In this document: piece after piece, positions 53,236 through 64,000 of the stretch | Numbering within the stretch: position 1 is the first letter of the stretch | How the letters are laid out: every line of letters starts with the position of its first letter | Assembly (NCBI GenBank): GCA_026315105.1 | Contig: CM048744.1 | Location: 658,381,676-658,445,675, forward strand | Direction: 5' to 3' | Length of the DNA stretch: 64,000 bases | DNA from: Locusta migratoria | Lineage: Eukaryota > Arthropoda > Insecta > Orthoptera > Acrididae | Position numbers and translations under genes: made by a program | The notes under the pieces: generated by a model | Seen by the model: the letters and a program-made list of their open reading frames with translations, nothing else | What the model was told of the DNA's origin: nothing | The model's database searches: none

Positions 53236-53425
53236 CCGCGACGTCATATCCGTGTGTGCTAAGGCGCCTTGCTGCGGTGTGCGCGGCCGTTCCACGTCGG
53301 AGGTTCGAGTCCACCCTTGGGCATAGGTGTATGTTTTGTCATTAGTGTGTGGTACGGTAGTTTAAGTAGCTTGTAAGTCTAGGGACAGATGAACATAGCA
53401 GTTTGGTCCAATAAGTTTACAAATC
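53236..53425 (+). mobile_element. SINE family B
   Basis: The head 'gtgctaaggcgccttgctgc' and B box 'ggaggttcgagtccaccc' lead to the body 'agggacagatgaacatagc' and 'ttggtccaataagtttac'. Its tail is the target of the next SINE. Confidence 0.85.
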
Positions 53426-53636
53426 AAATGTTCAAATGTTTGTAAATCTATCGGACCAAACTGCTTGGTCATCAGTCCGTAGCTTACAAACTACTTAAAC
53501 TAAGGTAACCTAACCTAGGGACAAAACACACACACACACACACACCCATGTCCAATGGAGGACTCGAACCTCCGACGGCGTGCAACTGCGCGCTCCGCAG
53601 CGAGGCTCCTTAGACCGCTCGGCTACTCCACCGCGG
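53426..53636 (-). mobile_element. SINE family B inserted in the tail of another SINE B
   Basis: The sequence before it, 'aataagtttacaaatcaaat', resembles the sequence after it, 'aataggtttgcaaacattta', as an imperfect duplication of about 15 bp. It has a CA tract of 26 bp (53524-53549) and is complete to 'ctactccaccgcggcc'. Confidence 0.85.
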
Positions 53637-53706
53637 CCAATAGGTTTGCAAACATTTAAAATTTTTGCAGCTTTGAAATCTGCAATGGGAAACCCCGGTT
53701 TTTATG

Positions 53707-53899
53707 TTCAAATGTTTGTATAGCTTATGGGACTTAAGTATGGGGTCATCAGTCCCTAAACTTACAAACTACTTATGAACTAGCTAACACTAAGGACGGC
53801 ACAAATATCCATGCCCGATGGGGGTTTCATACTCCCGACCGTAGTGGCCGTGCAGACCATGACTGACGCGGCTCAGTCTCCTCGGCCATCGCGATCGGC
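53707..53899 (-). mobile_element. SINE family A with 12-bp target duplication
   Basis: The flanks are 'ccggtttttatg' at 53695-53706 and 53900-53911. It is somewhat diverged in the B-box region ('ggtttcatactcccgacc'). Confidence 0.93.
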
Positions 53900-54639
53900 C
53901 CGGTTTTTATGGCTCATTACGATTGTGAGGGTAAAATAAAAGTACATTTTGTCTTAAACATTTTTACGTTTCGCCACAGATGACGCTGCAGTCAGCGAAA
54001 TTGAAATGAGTCCACAACTGTAATTTACAACATGTGGCTCAATTTAATACTCACTGACACGGGGAATCCCACATTCATACTGCGAGAGCGGGACACACCA
54101 GTAATTCGTAACGTTTACTTGGAATCACCATAAGCAATATTGTAGCCCTCGACGTATCGACCATGGGACTATTCGATGCCCCACTGAGGCCGTGTCTAGC
54201 TAACTACGACGTATCATAACACGCAGTACACTGTGATCGGAGCTGATGTCTCTAGCAGACGTAGCACAGAAAGCAACTCTTGCCATTACGTGTATAGTGT
54301 TTAATTCCTGCACAATTGCCTATCATTCGTAGATAAGAAGTGCGAATAGACGTTGCACTTTACAACCACAGAAGAAAAAAAAGTTGAAATTACCCAGATT
54401 TATGGCGAATGCAAGAGAAAAATGTTGATGCTGCTGTTGCCCTGTATCCCGAGAGTTTCAAGAGAATTTTAGCTTTCGTTCGTTCCATTACAAGGCTGTG
54501 AACACCTTTGTCTAGTGGGAGTGTACTGACTGCCAAGCGGAAACGAAGCGAACAAACAGCAATACCAGCAGCAGTACACCACAACCCACAAATATTTGTT
54601 CAGTAATTACATCGCGATTCTGATATGACCGGCGGTACT

Positions 54640-54890
54640 ATATTGCATCTTCATACGTACCATGCAGACCAGATGGGCACTTCAAGAAATGCGAACGACC
54701 CCTCACATCCTTTGTGGGATCGGCAGACGTGGCCCTATTAATTGGCCTGCTAGGTCACCCTGTTTGATGCCTCTAGATTTCTTTGTGTGGCGTTATTTAA
54801 AAGGCAAGGTGTACCAGCAAACAAAAGGCTGTGAAGACATGATCGACCGCTTACTTAGCTATCATATACAACCGATCACTCAGCGAAAGA
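54640..54890 (+). pseudogene. mariner transposase C-terminal fragment
   Basis: 'GIGRRGPINWPARSPCLMPL' and 'DFFVWRYLKGKVYQQTKGCE' match the last catalytic block of mariner-type transposases (usually WPPRSPDLTPLDFF). The catalytic Asp of SPD has become Cys. It is cut at about 54895 by the CR1 insertion. Confidence 0.82.
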
Positions 54891-54895
54891 TCCGT

Positions 54896-56168
54896 ACCCA
54901 AAGACTGGAAAGTTGCCCTGGTCACTCAAATATCCAAGAAAGGCAATAGGAGAGATTCCCAAAATGACAGACCCATCTCATTCAAGTCGATTTGCAGTGG
55001 AATTTTGAAACATATAGTTTGTTCGAACATTATGAACTACCTCGAAGAAAACGACCTATTAACCAATAGTCAACACGGATTCAGAAAGTACCGCTCTTGC
55101 GGACCACAGCTTGCCCTTTATTTATATGAAGTGTTAAGTGCCATCGACAAGGGATCTCAAATCGATTCCATATTTCTGGATTTCCGGGAGGCTTCTGACA
55201 CTGTACCCCACAAGCGGCTTCTTATGAAATTGCGTGCTTATGGAATATCTCCCTAATTGTGCGATTGGATTCACAATTTCCTATCAGAAAGGACACAGTT
55301 CGTTGTAATAGACGGTAAGTCATCGACTAAAACAGAAGTGATATCTGGCGTTCACCAGGGAAGCTTTATGGGTTCCCTACTTTTCCTTGTGTTTATAAAC
55401 GATTTAGGAAACAATCTGAATAGCTCCCTTAGACTGTTCGCGGATGATGCTGTCGTTTATCGGTTAGTGAAGTCAACTGCAAAGCGATTTAGACAAAATT
55501 TTTACATGGTGCGAAAATTGGCAATTAACACTAAATAATGAAAAGTGTGAAGTAATACACATGACCTGAACTTCAGTTACACGATAAATCATCAAATCTT
55601 AAGGTAGTAAATTCTACAAAATACGTAGGAGTTACAATTACGAACAACTTAGACTGGAGAGAACACATGGAAAATACTGTGGGGAAGGCGAACCAAAGAG
55701 ACTGCCCACATCACGCTTGTGCGTCCTCTCCTGGAGTACTGTTGCCCCTTGTGGGACCCTCGCCAGGTGGGATTGACGGAAGATATTGAGAAGGTTCAGA
55801 GAAGGGCAGATCGTTTCGTTTTATCGCGTTATAGGGGGGAAAGCGTCACGGAAATGTTGCACGATTTGAGGTGGAAGACATTAAAAGAACGACGACATTC
55901 GTTGCGGCGAGATCTGTTTGCGAAATTTCAGTCACCGACTTTTACTCCTGAATGTGAAAATATTTTGCTAGCACCCACCTACTTAGGGAGACATGAGCAT
56001 CCCAATAAAATAAGAGAAATCAGATTGGAAACAGAACGATTTAGGTGTTCTTTCTTCCTGCGCGCTATTAAAGAATAGAACGGTAGCGAAAGCTTATGAA
56101 AGTGGTTAATGAATCCTCTGCCAGGCACTTAAATGTGATTTGCAGAGTATCTATGTAGATGTAGAACT
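54896..56168 (+). mobile_element. CR1-like LINE, 5'-truncated, fairly complete RT
   Basis: It starts at 'KDWKVALVTQISKKGNRRDS' and contains 'YLEENDLLTNSQHGFRKYRS', 'FLDFREASDTVPHKRLLMKL', 'KTEVISGVHQGSFMGSLLFL' and 'LRLFADDAVVYRLV' (catalytic ADD kept). The C-terminal 'LLEYCCPLWDPRQVGLTEDI' and 'EKVQRRADRFVLSRYRGES' follow, then the tail 'ctatgtagatgtagaactgg'. A stop (55255) and frameshifts near 55500 and 55700 break the frame. It is the best-preserved CR1 in the window. Confidence 0.9.
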
Positions 56169-56816
56169 GGATACGAAACGCTTGTGCTGGCATTGCCACA
56201 GATATGCTTATATGCTATGTACAGTCATTTGCAGAACGGGTCACTGCGTATAGTGCAGTTGAAGGCGCTATATTAGAACATTGCTCTAATTGGAAAAGCA
56301 GGCGAACGTTCGCTTCGAGACCCGGACACAAGCGCATCAGGTAGTGTCCTGATCGATGTGTAGGAGGTATACAGTGATGTAAGTGATGTAATCGAAAGCC
56401 ATGAAGTACTGGCCTGTCTTCTAGTCGAAGCGTGGAGGTGAGGTCCCTCGTGCCAATGAATTTTAAATGGACGTTGAGATGGATGTTGTAAAGTACAGTT
56501 GTGCACTTACCTCGATTCCGCTGATTACAACGTCATCTGTGGCGAAACGGAAAAATGGACGAAACATGTGTAGTTTTTTTTCCATATAGTTGCAATCTGC
56601 GGTGAAAACCGGACGTTCCCATTGAAGATTTCATAGTTCCCCCTCCCTGCACCACCACAACCACCCACGTACGGGGTTTGGTGGTGGGGGGGGACGAGTT
56701 TAGTATCATTGGATATCTCCCTCCGAGACAAAATATTAGTATTGTACCTTTTTTTTTTATCCGATGTGTGGTTTCCGTGATATTTAAATGTCTTCAGTTA
56801 AAATGAACACCCTGTA

Positions 56817-57505
56817 TATGCATATAACATAGACATATATAAGTAATTTCTTGTGAGTTTAAGTAATTACGTTTCCCCAAATATAAAATTTATATAAATT
56901 AATATATGACAAATATTAAATATAAATGCATGAATACACGGACGTATAATAATGCAACGCTGTATCACAATTTCATTCGGTCAAGAACTTTCGTAGATGT
57001 AAAATTTTAAAATACTAAATATAGCTTTATGTTAGACAAATAAGAGACAGAGGAGGGTGTAGCATGTCCGGATAGCCGAAGCAGTTAAAAGCCGGAAATC
57101 TGGACCCCAATTTCGGACCTTGCCACTGATTTTAAGTCTCTAGACCGCGTACAATCGGAAATGCCTTTTTTGTCATAAATAAAACGAGTTGATTCCTAAG
57201 TCGAACAATAGTGTCTTATTTCAGACTCCACACTGATTGATCTTTCCTCGCTTGGTCTTATTTGGACATACTTTAACACCTCAAGGTGCTCCATTCTTCT
57301 CACTTAACACTACGTCCCTCGCTATCTACCTTAGATACGGACGCACAAGGATTTCGTTTTATGTTTCACTCTCAAATAGTAGGACGGGATTATGCCTTTG
57401 CACGAGCCCTAATTTCTGGTATCTTATCTTTGGCCTTTACCCCAAATGTAATTCGGTGGCTGTAGCATTGTCCTGCTGACCACTTCAAATTCCGGCCCTC
57501 TAAAT
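56817..57505. other. unassigned sequence
   Basis: At 57060-57120 'gatagccgaagcagttaaaa' and 'aatttcggacc' vaguely recall tRNA boxes, but they are too weak to call. The rest is unrecognised. Confidence 0.4.
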
Positions 57506-57509
57506 TTTC

Positions 57510-58085
57510 TCAAAGGTTGACTGAAGCCAATGGCTTTAAAGGTGACATTCTTGAAAAGATTTTTCATAAACACAAGTCTAATAAAACTAAAAGGAAAGAT
57601 ACGAAATTTGTCTGTTTAAAGTACCGTGGTCCACTCACTGATAAATCAGCATCTGCTTTCCCTAAAAACTATAATGCAGCGTTTCAGACGACAGGGCAGC
57701 TGGGATTGAGTTTGAAACATAAACTAGATGGGGGGGGGGGGGCTGTTGGATGTAGCAGGTTTGAAGCATATCTGGGGTATATAAGTTGAAATGTGGGACT
57801 TTGGTCAGTTTTTATATCGGACAGACTGGGCGTAATTTTATAACTAGATTTAATGAACATGTGGGCACCAAACATAGGACTGCTTTTGGAGAAAGTTGCG
57901 TGCCACAAAGCATGTAGTTGGTAGGATCGATGAATCTATGAAAAATTTTACATGTTGCCCCAAATGAGCTAAAATTGGACATTTTGGAGGAGGTGGAAAT
58001 TGATAAGAGCAAAATCAAGGAACCTGATAGAATATTGAATGAGCAGTCAGATTTCAAGTACAATTGTTATTTTGCCCTTTTTAGA
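57510..58085 (+). pseudogene. Penelope-like element ORF fragment with GIY-YIG domain
   Basis: 'LTEANGFKGDILEKIFHKHK', 'KYRGPLTDKSASAFPKNYNA' and 'FQTTGQLGLSLKHKLD' fit the RT thumb of Penelope-like elements. After a G-run (57731-57743) that shifts frame come 'GLYKLKCGTLVSFYIGQTGR' and 'NFITRFNEHVGTKHRTAFGE', the GIY-YIG nuclease motif with the following R and EH residues. 'ELKLDILEEVEIDKSKIKEP' closes the ORF. Nickase residues look kept, but stops and frameshifts inactivate it. It differs from the 46.7-kb fragment, so two lineages are present. Confidence 0.85.
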
Positions 58086-58685
58086 AGTGGCCAGTAGCCT
58101 GTTTTAGTAATACTTTTTAATCATTTTAGTATGGGATTCTGATTCCGTAGGGGTAGGAATGGTCTTTTACTTGCTTCTACTGCCTGTTGTGAGTTTTTAC
58201 GTAGGTAATACGTTTTCTGACAGACAATGAGCATTCGTGACTGTACCTGCAATGCATGATACTGGCTTACGAGAGGCATAAATACACATTACATATTAAA
58301 ATGTAAAATGTTTTACGCATGACAACTGTTAAAAAACGAAAGGTCAGTCTGCAACGTACTATTAAATGAAGAACAACATATGGACAATGAAATTTGTCAG
58401 TTTAACTTGTGTCAATGATGTATTACGTATGCTGCATAGAAATGATCCATTGTATGTAACATTTATGATGAGGCATATGGGTTGAAAACGGACAGGATGG
58501 TCTGAAACTAGTCACCAAATAAATCATTAATGTAACTTCGACGGAAATTGTGAAGAATAAAAACTTGAGCAATATTCAAAACGGTGTAGCGCAAGCTATT
58601 TGTACGTGCTTACGGATGAACAGCATCTTCTCAGAATTCTCCCAATAAACCCAAGTCGACTATTCTCCTCTCCCAGGCCTGCCCT
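58086..58685 (+). mobile_element. probable 3' region of the Penelope-like element
   Basis: It is non-coding and AT-rich. At 58491-58513 'ggatggtctgaaactagtc' carries the GAAAC-UA-GUC half of the hammerhead-like motif seen elsewhere. The CUGANGA half is at best 'atgatgaggc' at 58466. Confidence 0.4.
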
Positions 58686-58689
58686 TACG

Positions 58690-59200
58690 TGCTCGTTTCA
58701 CTTCATATCGCTCTGCAACTTTACGCCCAGATATTAACCGACGTGACTCTGTGGAGCAGCTCATTACTAATGCTGTACTCCAATATCATGGGATTGCTTT
58801 TCCTACTCGCCTGCCTCACTTTACATTTTTCAATATTTAGAGATAGCTGGCGTTCCTCACACCAGCTAGAAATTTTGTCTGAGTCACATCGCATGCCGCT
58901 ACAGTCATCGATGAGACAACGTATCACAGGATCATCAGCAAAGGTTAGGATTCAGTCCTCAGTTAGCAAATGTTCAAATGTTTGTATAGTCTATGGGACT
59001 TAACTACGGGGTCATCAGTCCCTAAACTTACAAACTACTTATGAACTACTTACGAACAAGGACGGCACAAATATCCATGCCCGAGGGGGGGATTCGAACC
59101 CCCGTCCGTAGTGGCCGTGCAGACCGTGACCGGAGCGCCTCAGTCCCATCGGCCACCGCGGCCGGCTCTCAGTTAGCACTATCTTCTTTGACAATAAGCG
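58690..59200 (-). mobile_element. CR1-like fragment ending in SINE A
   Basis: The minus strand reads 'CDSDKISSWCEERQLSLNIE' and 'ILEYSISNELLHRVTSVNIW', CR1 blocks after the catalytic site. 'IRCLIDDCSGM' precedes them. The SINE at 58969-59167 interrupts the upstream side. Confidence 0.75.
58969..59167 (-). mobile_element. SINE family A with 11-bp target duplication
   Basis: The flanks are 'ctcagttagca' at 58958-58968 and 59168-59178. It is full length and near consensus. Confidence 0.94.
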
Positions 59201-59695
59201 ATTTTTTAAAGCTGTGAAAAGTTGGACAATTTTATTTATTGCCTTATAAGCAGCAACTGGATATGAAATAATGTTGACAATTGCAGCTCCACAAGTTGCC
59301 TTAAAATAATTACAAAGATATGTTTAGATTTGTCATCATCAGAATGTAAAATTACCACACGAGACTTTTACAGAAGTAAAAGAATGCTCCCTTTGTATAA
59401 AAGATTAAAAGCAAAATGCTAGTTACTGGCTAGCAGTCTGAACAGTGTGAAAAGTATCAGATTTTCGCACCCACTCACTCTTATTCATATTGAAATGAGC
59501 AGCACTTTAAAACATATATGCAACATACTGCAGCATACCTTTCCTAACAGACATTTGCTGTGATTTTGTATGAAATATCTCGCTACACGACAGGAGATAA
59601 TTTTTCCTATCTCCAAAGCCCCTCCCCTTCCTCAAGTAGAAGAATGACCTCACATAGCGCATATTCCATCAAAAATCCCACTGTCATGTATATAT
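59201..59695. other. unassigned AT-rich sequence
   Basis: Nothing recognised. Confidence 0.4.
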
Positions 59696-59699
59696 ATTT

Positions 59700-60390
59700 G
59701 TATTCTATGAAGTTGGGCTAAAAATAAACATTGATAAGACCAAGATGATGATCAATGAGCGGACACCAGAGGGAATCATATCGGTTGGAAGTACACAACT
59801 GCAAAGAGTCGCAGAATGTCTGTTTGGGACAACTGATAAACATGAAAGGTGATCTAAAACCATAAATATTACGACGAATTCAATTGGGCTGGCTGTCTTA
59901 CAGAAGTCACTTTTCATTTTTAAATCGGTTGAGTTGAAGAAAACCATTTTTAAGCAATGTATACTGCCAGTAATAACTTATGACTGTGAAAAATGGACTT
60001 TAAATGAGTTCATTGTTAGGAAACTAACAGTAGCCCAAAGAGGAATGGAAAGATCAATGCTGGGTTACAGAAAAAAGACAGAAAGAGAGCAGTAGAGATA
60101 AGACGAACAACAAACGTCACCGACATTATGGAAAGGGTTACTACACTGAAATGGCTGTGGGCTAGAGTAAAACATGACAGATGGTCTAGTCAAGTCCTAA
60201 ACTGGAGCCCAATTTACCAAAGAGACCTAGAGAAAGACCACCAGACAGATGGGACAGAGACCTAAAGAGGACAGCAGGACTCAGTTGGCAACGCGAAGCT
60301 CAGGGTTAGAGAAACTGGAAGAACCTACTGGGATCCTTTGTTACACGCCGACTCAAAGAGGCCACATCAACAGGTGATAGAACTGGCTTG
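59700..60390 (+). pseudogene. RTE-like LINE C-terminal relic (second subfamily)
   Basis: Across frames: 'EVGLKINIDKTKMMINER' (block after the catalytic site), 'KQCILPVITYDCEKWTLNEF' and 'RKLTVAQRGMERSMLGYR'. Then 'TNVTDIMERVTTLKWLWARV' and 'KHDRWSSQVLNWSP'. This is the conserved C-terminal half of BovB/RTE-like proteins. It is directly followed by a GAT repeat, the kind of 3' simple-repeat tail RTE elements have. Confidence 0.82.

Positions 60391-60427
<37 letters not shown>
60391..60427. repeat. (TGA)n microsatellite, RTE tail
   Basis: Twelve TGA units immediately follow the RTE-like ORF relic. Confidence 0.92.
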
Positions 60428-60428
<1 letters not shown>

Positions 60429-60429
60429 A

Positions 60430-62038
60430 AATTGATCGTTTTAATATTTGGCAGCAGTTGCCATCTCATTTCTCTACATTATTTTCACCGAATGAGATTA
60501 GTGAAGAACAATAAAGAAGAATTTGGTGCTCAGAAATCCGTAATATCATGACACCCATCCATTAGGTTGTTTAACTTCAACGCACCTGAAATGCAATACC
60601 GAACTATGCTATGGAAAAGAATTCTCGTTGTGTTCTACTTCGTGTTTGCTCGAATGTAACGGGTATAACTCCAACAGCATATTATTGTTAATGTAATCAA
60701 TGTAAATAGAATTCCGCGCGTTCATTTCGCGGAGTACCTTGTATTCTCCGAGTTTAAATACAGTTTCCAGTTATTGTAGCAGATTGAAACGTTCGCAGTG
60801 CCAGAATCGATTTCGGAATAATGTTCCGTGCCTAACACCGCGATGAAATTCGTTACGCGCTCCACGCACTCGCTTATTTCTGTTTAAAAGTAACGGAAAC
60901 GAATATTCAGGGCCGTGTAAGTTGCGGCATGCAGCGCTACGCCTCGATACTGCCTATGAGCGTAGAACCGGTAATAACACTTACTGCTAATTGAGTGGGT
61001 AAATACCGTACCCTGCGGTCGATTGCAGCTTAACGCGGCCGTTCATTAAAGGGATACACGAGGAGCAAATACGTTGGCGTAATGTAATAAGAAGTAGTTA
61101 CACAACACCGCCCCAAATCGTAACCGAGAGAAGAGCTTTGATCAGAGATGCAACAAGGTGTTACGTTTTGGTCTGTCCTTGAGAAACCGATGTGACACAC
61201 AAACTTGCTGCACACACACACACACACACACACACATTCAAACACACACTGACATTTTTTTAATTATTCGAATCCGATGTAACCTATAAATATGCGGCCA
61301 AAGTATGATTACTTAACAAATGAGTTGTTGCGAAGTAAATATTTAGCCGTGAGCATTTATGTTGAATTGTAATTATATGAGTTTCATATCTCATTAGATA
61401 ATTTTGATTTTTCACTACAGGAGTTCAGTTCATGTATTTTACGACTTTTTTTAAAGCTGTTCGCGCATGACGTCATATCTCCTGAACTGTTGGCCGTACA
61501 TTGAAATTGTTTTATAGGAACACTCAGCTGTATGTCTAATACTGTTTGCAAAATGTTGCCAATAGAGTTAGTGGCAAAGAAGTAATAAATAAAACGTCAC
61601 CACTGGTGCTCAAGCGTTAATGTATGGCCGGTTAAAATACAGCAATCGATAAATTACTTTCCTTTCATTATTTTGCGTAAGGTGTTGGTAAGAAAAAATT
61701 AGACAAACTTGAAAATTATATATGAAGTTCGCGGGAAAGCGTGAAGTGTTTACATTAACAAAGTGACATCTCTTCCCATTCGATACCAGTACGAAACTCG
61801 ATAACTCTTGGAAAAAAATCTATGATAATGCCATGTTGAATTTTTATTTTCGTATGTGTTTATAATTTTCGTGTAATCCAATGATCTCTACACAGTATTT
61901 AAACAACCTGGATGTGTAAGTCTGGCCTCTGAGCATAGGATTCCAGAGTGCATGCACATTCGTATGTTTTGCACGTAGTTTTGCATTTGACAAATTTATT
62001 TCCGCATGTACGTCACAAAGTAAGCCAACCGTGGGGAA
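60430..62038. other. unassigned sequence with a CA tract
   Basis: A (CA)13 tract lies at 61211-61236. Otherwise nothing is recognised in 1.6 kb. With 28.1-29.7 kb this is one of the best candidates for unique sequence. Confidence 0.4.
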
Positions 62039-62039
62039 G

Positions 62040-63420
62040 ATCAATTTGGATTTAGGAGAAGTGTACGAACACGCGAGGCAATATTCTCATTACAACTTAT
62101 CTTAGAAGATAGATTATGGAAAGGGAAACGTACGTTTTTAGCATTTGTTGATCTGGAGAAAGCTTTTGACAATGTGGACTGGAACAACTTTTTCAGATTC
62201 TGAAAATGTTCAAATGTTTGTAGAGCTGATGGGACTTAACTACGGTGTCATCAGTCCTAAACTTACAAACTACTTACGAACTACCTTATACTAAGGACGG
62301 CACAAATATCCATGCCCGAGGGGGATTCCAATCCCCAACCGTAGTGGCCGTTTGTGACTGACGCGCCGCAGAACGCTCGGCCACCGCGGCCGGCTTTCAG
62401 ATTCTGTAGGTAGCAGGGATAAAATATAGGGAGCGAAGAGCAATATTCCACCTATACAAAAACCAGACACAATTAATAGAGTCGAAGGTCATAAAAGGGT
62501 CGCAGTGGTTGGGAAGGGAGTAAGACATGGTAGTAGCCTTTCCCCAATGTTGTTCAATCTGTACATTGAGCAAGTTGTGGAAGGAATTGAAGTACAGGAA
62601 GAGGGAATAAAAACCTTGTGGTTTTCTGACGACATAGTAATTCTGTCAGAGACAGCAAGAGACCTGGAAGAGCAATTAAACGGAATGGATAATGTCTTGA
62701 AAGGAAGGTATAAGATGAACATTAACAAGAGTAAAAAAAAAATGGAATGTAGTGTCAGGATATCAGGCGATACTGAAGGAGATTAGGTAATGAGTCAATA
62801 AAAGTAGTAAATGGGTTTTGTTATTTTTGGTAGCAAAATAACTGATGGCCGAAGTAAAGAAGATATAAAATGCAGAATGGCTATGGGAAGAAAAGCATTA
62901 CTGGAGAAGCGAAATTTGTTGACATCCAGTAGTGATTTAAATGTTAGGAAGTCCTTTCTGAAAGCATTTGTGTGGAGTGTAGCATTGTATGGAATTGAAA
63001 CATGGACGATAAGGAGTTCAGACAAAAATATGATAGAAGCTTTCGAAATGTGGTGCTACAAACGAATGAAGAAGATAAAATGGGTAGATCACGTAAATAA
63101 TAAGGAGGTGCTTAAACGAATTGGGGAGAAAAGGAGTTTCTGGCATATACTAAGAGAAGGGATAGATTCGTCGGACACATTCTGAGACATCAAGGGGTGA
63201 GACACATTCTGAGACATCAAGGAATTGTCAACTTAGCGTTAGAAGGAAGTGTGTGAGGTAAAAATCAGAGAGGGAGACGGAGGGAGGAATACAGTACGCA
63301 GATTTAAAAGGATGTAGGTTGCCGAACTTAGTTTCAGATGTAGAGACTTGCACAGGACAGGGTAGCGTGGAGAGCTGCATCAAAACAAGTCTGTGAACTG
63401 AAGACCACAACAAGAACAAC
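62040..63420 (+). mobile_element. RTE copy, 5'-truncated, split by SINE A
   Basis: It starts inside RT at 'DQFGFRR' and follows the 11.3-kb element: 'FLAFVDLEKAFDNVDW', 'VVGKGVRHGSSLSPMLFNLY' and 'FSDDIVILSETARDLEEQLN' (FADD changed to FSDD). Then 'ALYGIETWTIRSSDKNMIEA', and it ends at 'ctgaagaccacaacaagaac'. The segment 'gagacattctgagacatcaagg'-type near 63180-63220 is duplicated. It has several frameshifts. Confidence 0.88.
62203..62394 (-). mobile_element. SINE family A with 12-bp target duplication
   Basis: The flanks are 'tttcagattctg' at 62191-62202 and 62395-62406. The copy has lost part of the region before the A box ('gtttgtgactgacgcgccgc'). Confidence 0.93.
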
Positions 63421-64000
63421 ATTTTCTTATCGTATTCTAGCGACAATTCGTAGGAGCGTAGACTCACGATCAGGCCAGCATTGAATACAGCTCTGCAAAC
63501 GATTTTTTGTCAGAGCGCCAGGGACACAAGTAGACTCACCTCCACGACGTCTCACAGCTTCTCGCAGGGCCAGAGAAAACTGCACGCGACATATTTGCCT
63601 ATCCCATAACATTTGACAATACAGTACAATTCGGTGCTGACATTCAGTACAGTACTTGCGGAACAAGTTCTCACCCAATATGAGAGATGTCACTCCCTCG
63701 TCAAAAGAAGTAGAAATTAGTAAATGACAACAAACAATAACGCTGAATTACACTGGTCTAAAAAATTAGGGGATGAGTTGAGATATCTAGGTTCTGAAGT
63801 ACCGTCATCGACAGTCTGAACTAAAATGGTTCGACGTCTTTATGTCGGTTCTACGGACAGAACATTACGGCCATCAAGATAGTGGTAATAACAGAAAGTT
63901 GCCTCAGAGAGGGCCGTTGTTGACTTGTATTTACTAAACGAATTACACCAGCAGTCAGATAGTGTAGTGAGCAGGTAGGGCAGTGCAAGAACAACGTGAC
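63421..64000. other. unassigned sequence
   Basis: A minus-strand frame of 88 codons (63427-63693) is rich in Arg and Cys but has no family I recognise. I cannot tell whether it is a host exon or a transposon scrap. Confidence 0.35.

Larger units (their letters stand above)
53079..56814 (+). mobile_element. mariner-type transposon with nested CR1 and three SINEs
   Basis: It begins 'cagggtgttaattttaaatg' after TA (53077-53078) and ends with the inverse of 'cagggtgttcattttaac' before TA (56815-56816). Inverted homology extends at least 150 bp inward ('aaatatctcgggaactacat' against 'aaatatcacggaaaccacac'). TA duplication and CAGGGTGTT ends fit mariner. Transposase remains are at 54640-54890 and possibly 56165-56300. 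Insertions: SINE B plus, SINE B minus, SINE A minus and a 1.27-kb CR1. Confidence 0.87.

Noticed and set aside
57060..57125. tRNA-like boxes
   Set aside because: The A-box match has a mismatch at the conserved G and the B box is poor; no T-run follows.
60391..60427. (TGA)n as a CRISPR-like or satellite array
   Set aside because: It is a plain trinucleotide run attached to an RTE 3' end. No spacer-repeat structure was seen anywhere in the window.

Overview
This window looks like intergenic or deep intronic DNA from a very large insect genome. I infer an orthopteran, probably a Schistocerca-type locust, because the commonest repeat is a short tRNA-derived SINE whose wording I recall from that group. 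That recollection is inference and was not searched. I recognise no host gene. Nearly everything I can name is a mobile element, mostly broken and often nested, and open frames outside these elements are short and have no recognisable domains.

Layout: 1.6-3.7 kb holds a non-autonomous PIF/Harbinger-like element. A foldback repeat (3.8-6.5 kb) and a pogo/Tigger relic (6.55-8.1 kb) follow. An RTE copy with three insertions lies at 8.2-10.5 kb. A 7.1-kb inverted-repeat element (10.5-17.6 kb) was entered by a nearly intact RTE retrotransposon, SINEs and an asymmetric tandem repeat. From 18.8 to 31 kb there are Tc1/mariner relics, SINEs, a truncated RTE with target duplications and small hairpin elements. 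31-32.2 kb is a second inverted-repeat element with tRNA-like units. 34-46 kb carries SINEs, an old RTE relic, mariner pieces, a CR1 copy entered by a Helitron, and a mariner deletion derivative. 46.7-48.7 kb has a Penelope-like fragment and a third inverted-repeat element with tRNA-like units. 49-57 kb has two mariner elements, a foldback element and CR1 copies. 57.5-63.4 kb has a second Penelope-like fragment (with GIY-YIG motifs) and further CR1 and RTE relics.

Four SINE families recur. Family A has the boxes 'ggccgcggtggccgag' and 'gttcgaatccccc'. Family B is also tRNA-like and carries an internal (TG/CA)n. Family C has 'gcacagtggtagagtg'. Family D is seen once. Eleven SINE copies have target duplications of 11-14 bp that can be read directly, so insertion order can be established.

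The most unusual signals are: (1) three inverted-repeat elements whose arms each carry a tRNA-like unit with Pol III A and B boxes followed by a T-run, facing inward; (2) a recurring hammerhead-ribozyme-like core (CUGANGA-like, short hairpin, GAAA, then GUC or AUC) in several unrelated repeats, including downstream of both Penelope-like fragments; (3) a Helitron inserted exactly between A and T of a CR1 copy, close to a spacerless 88-bp palindrome made from CR1 sequence.
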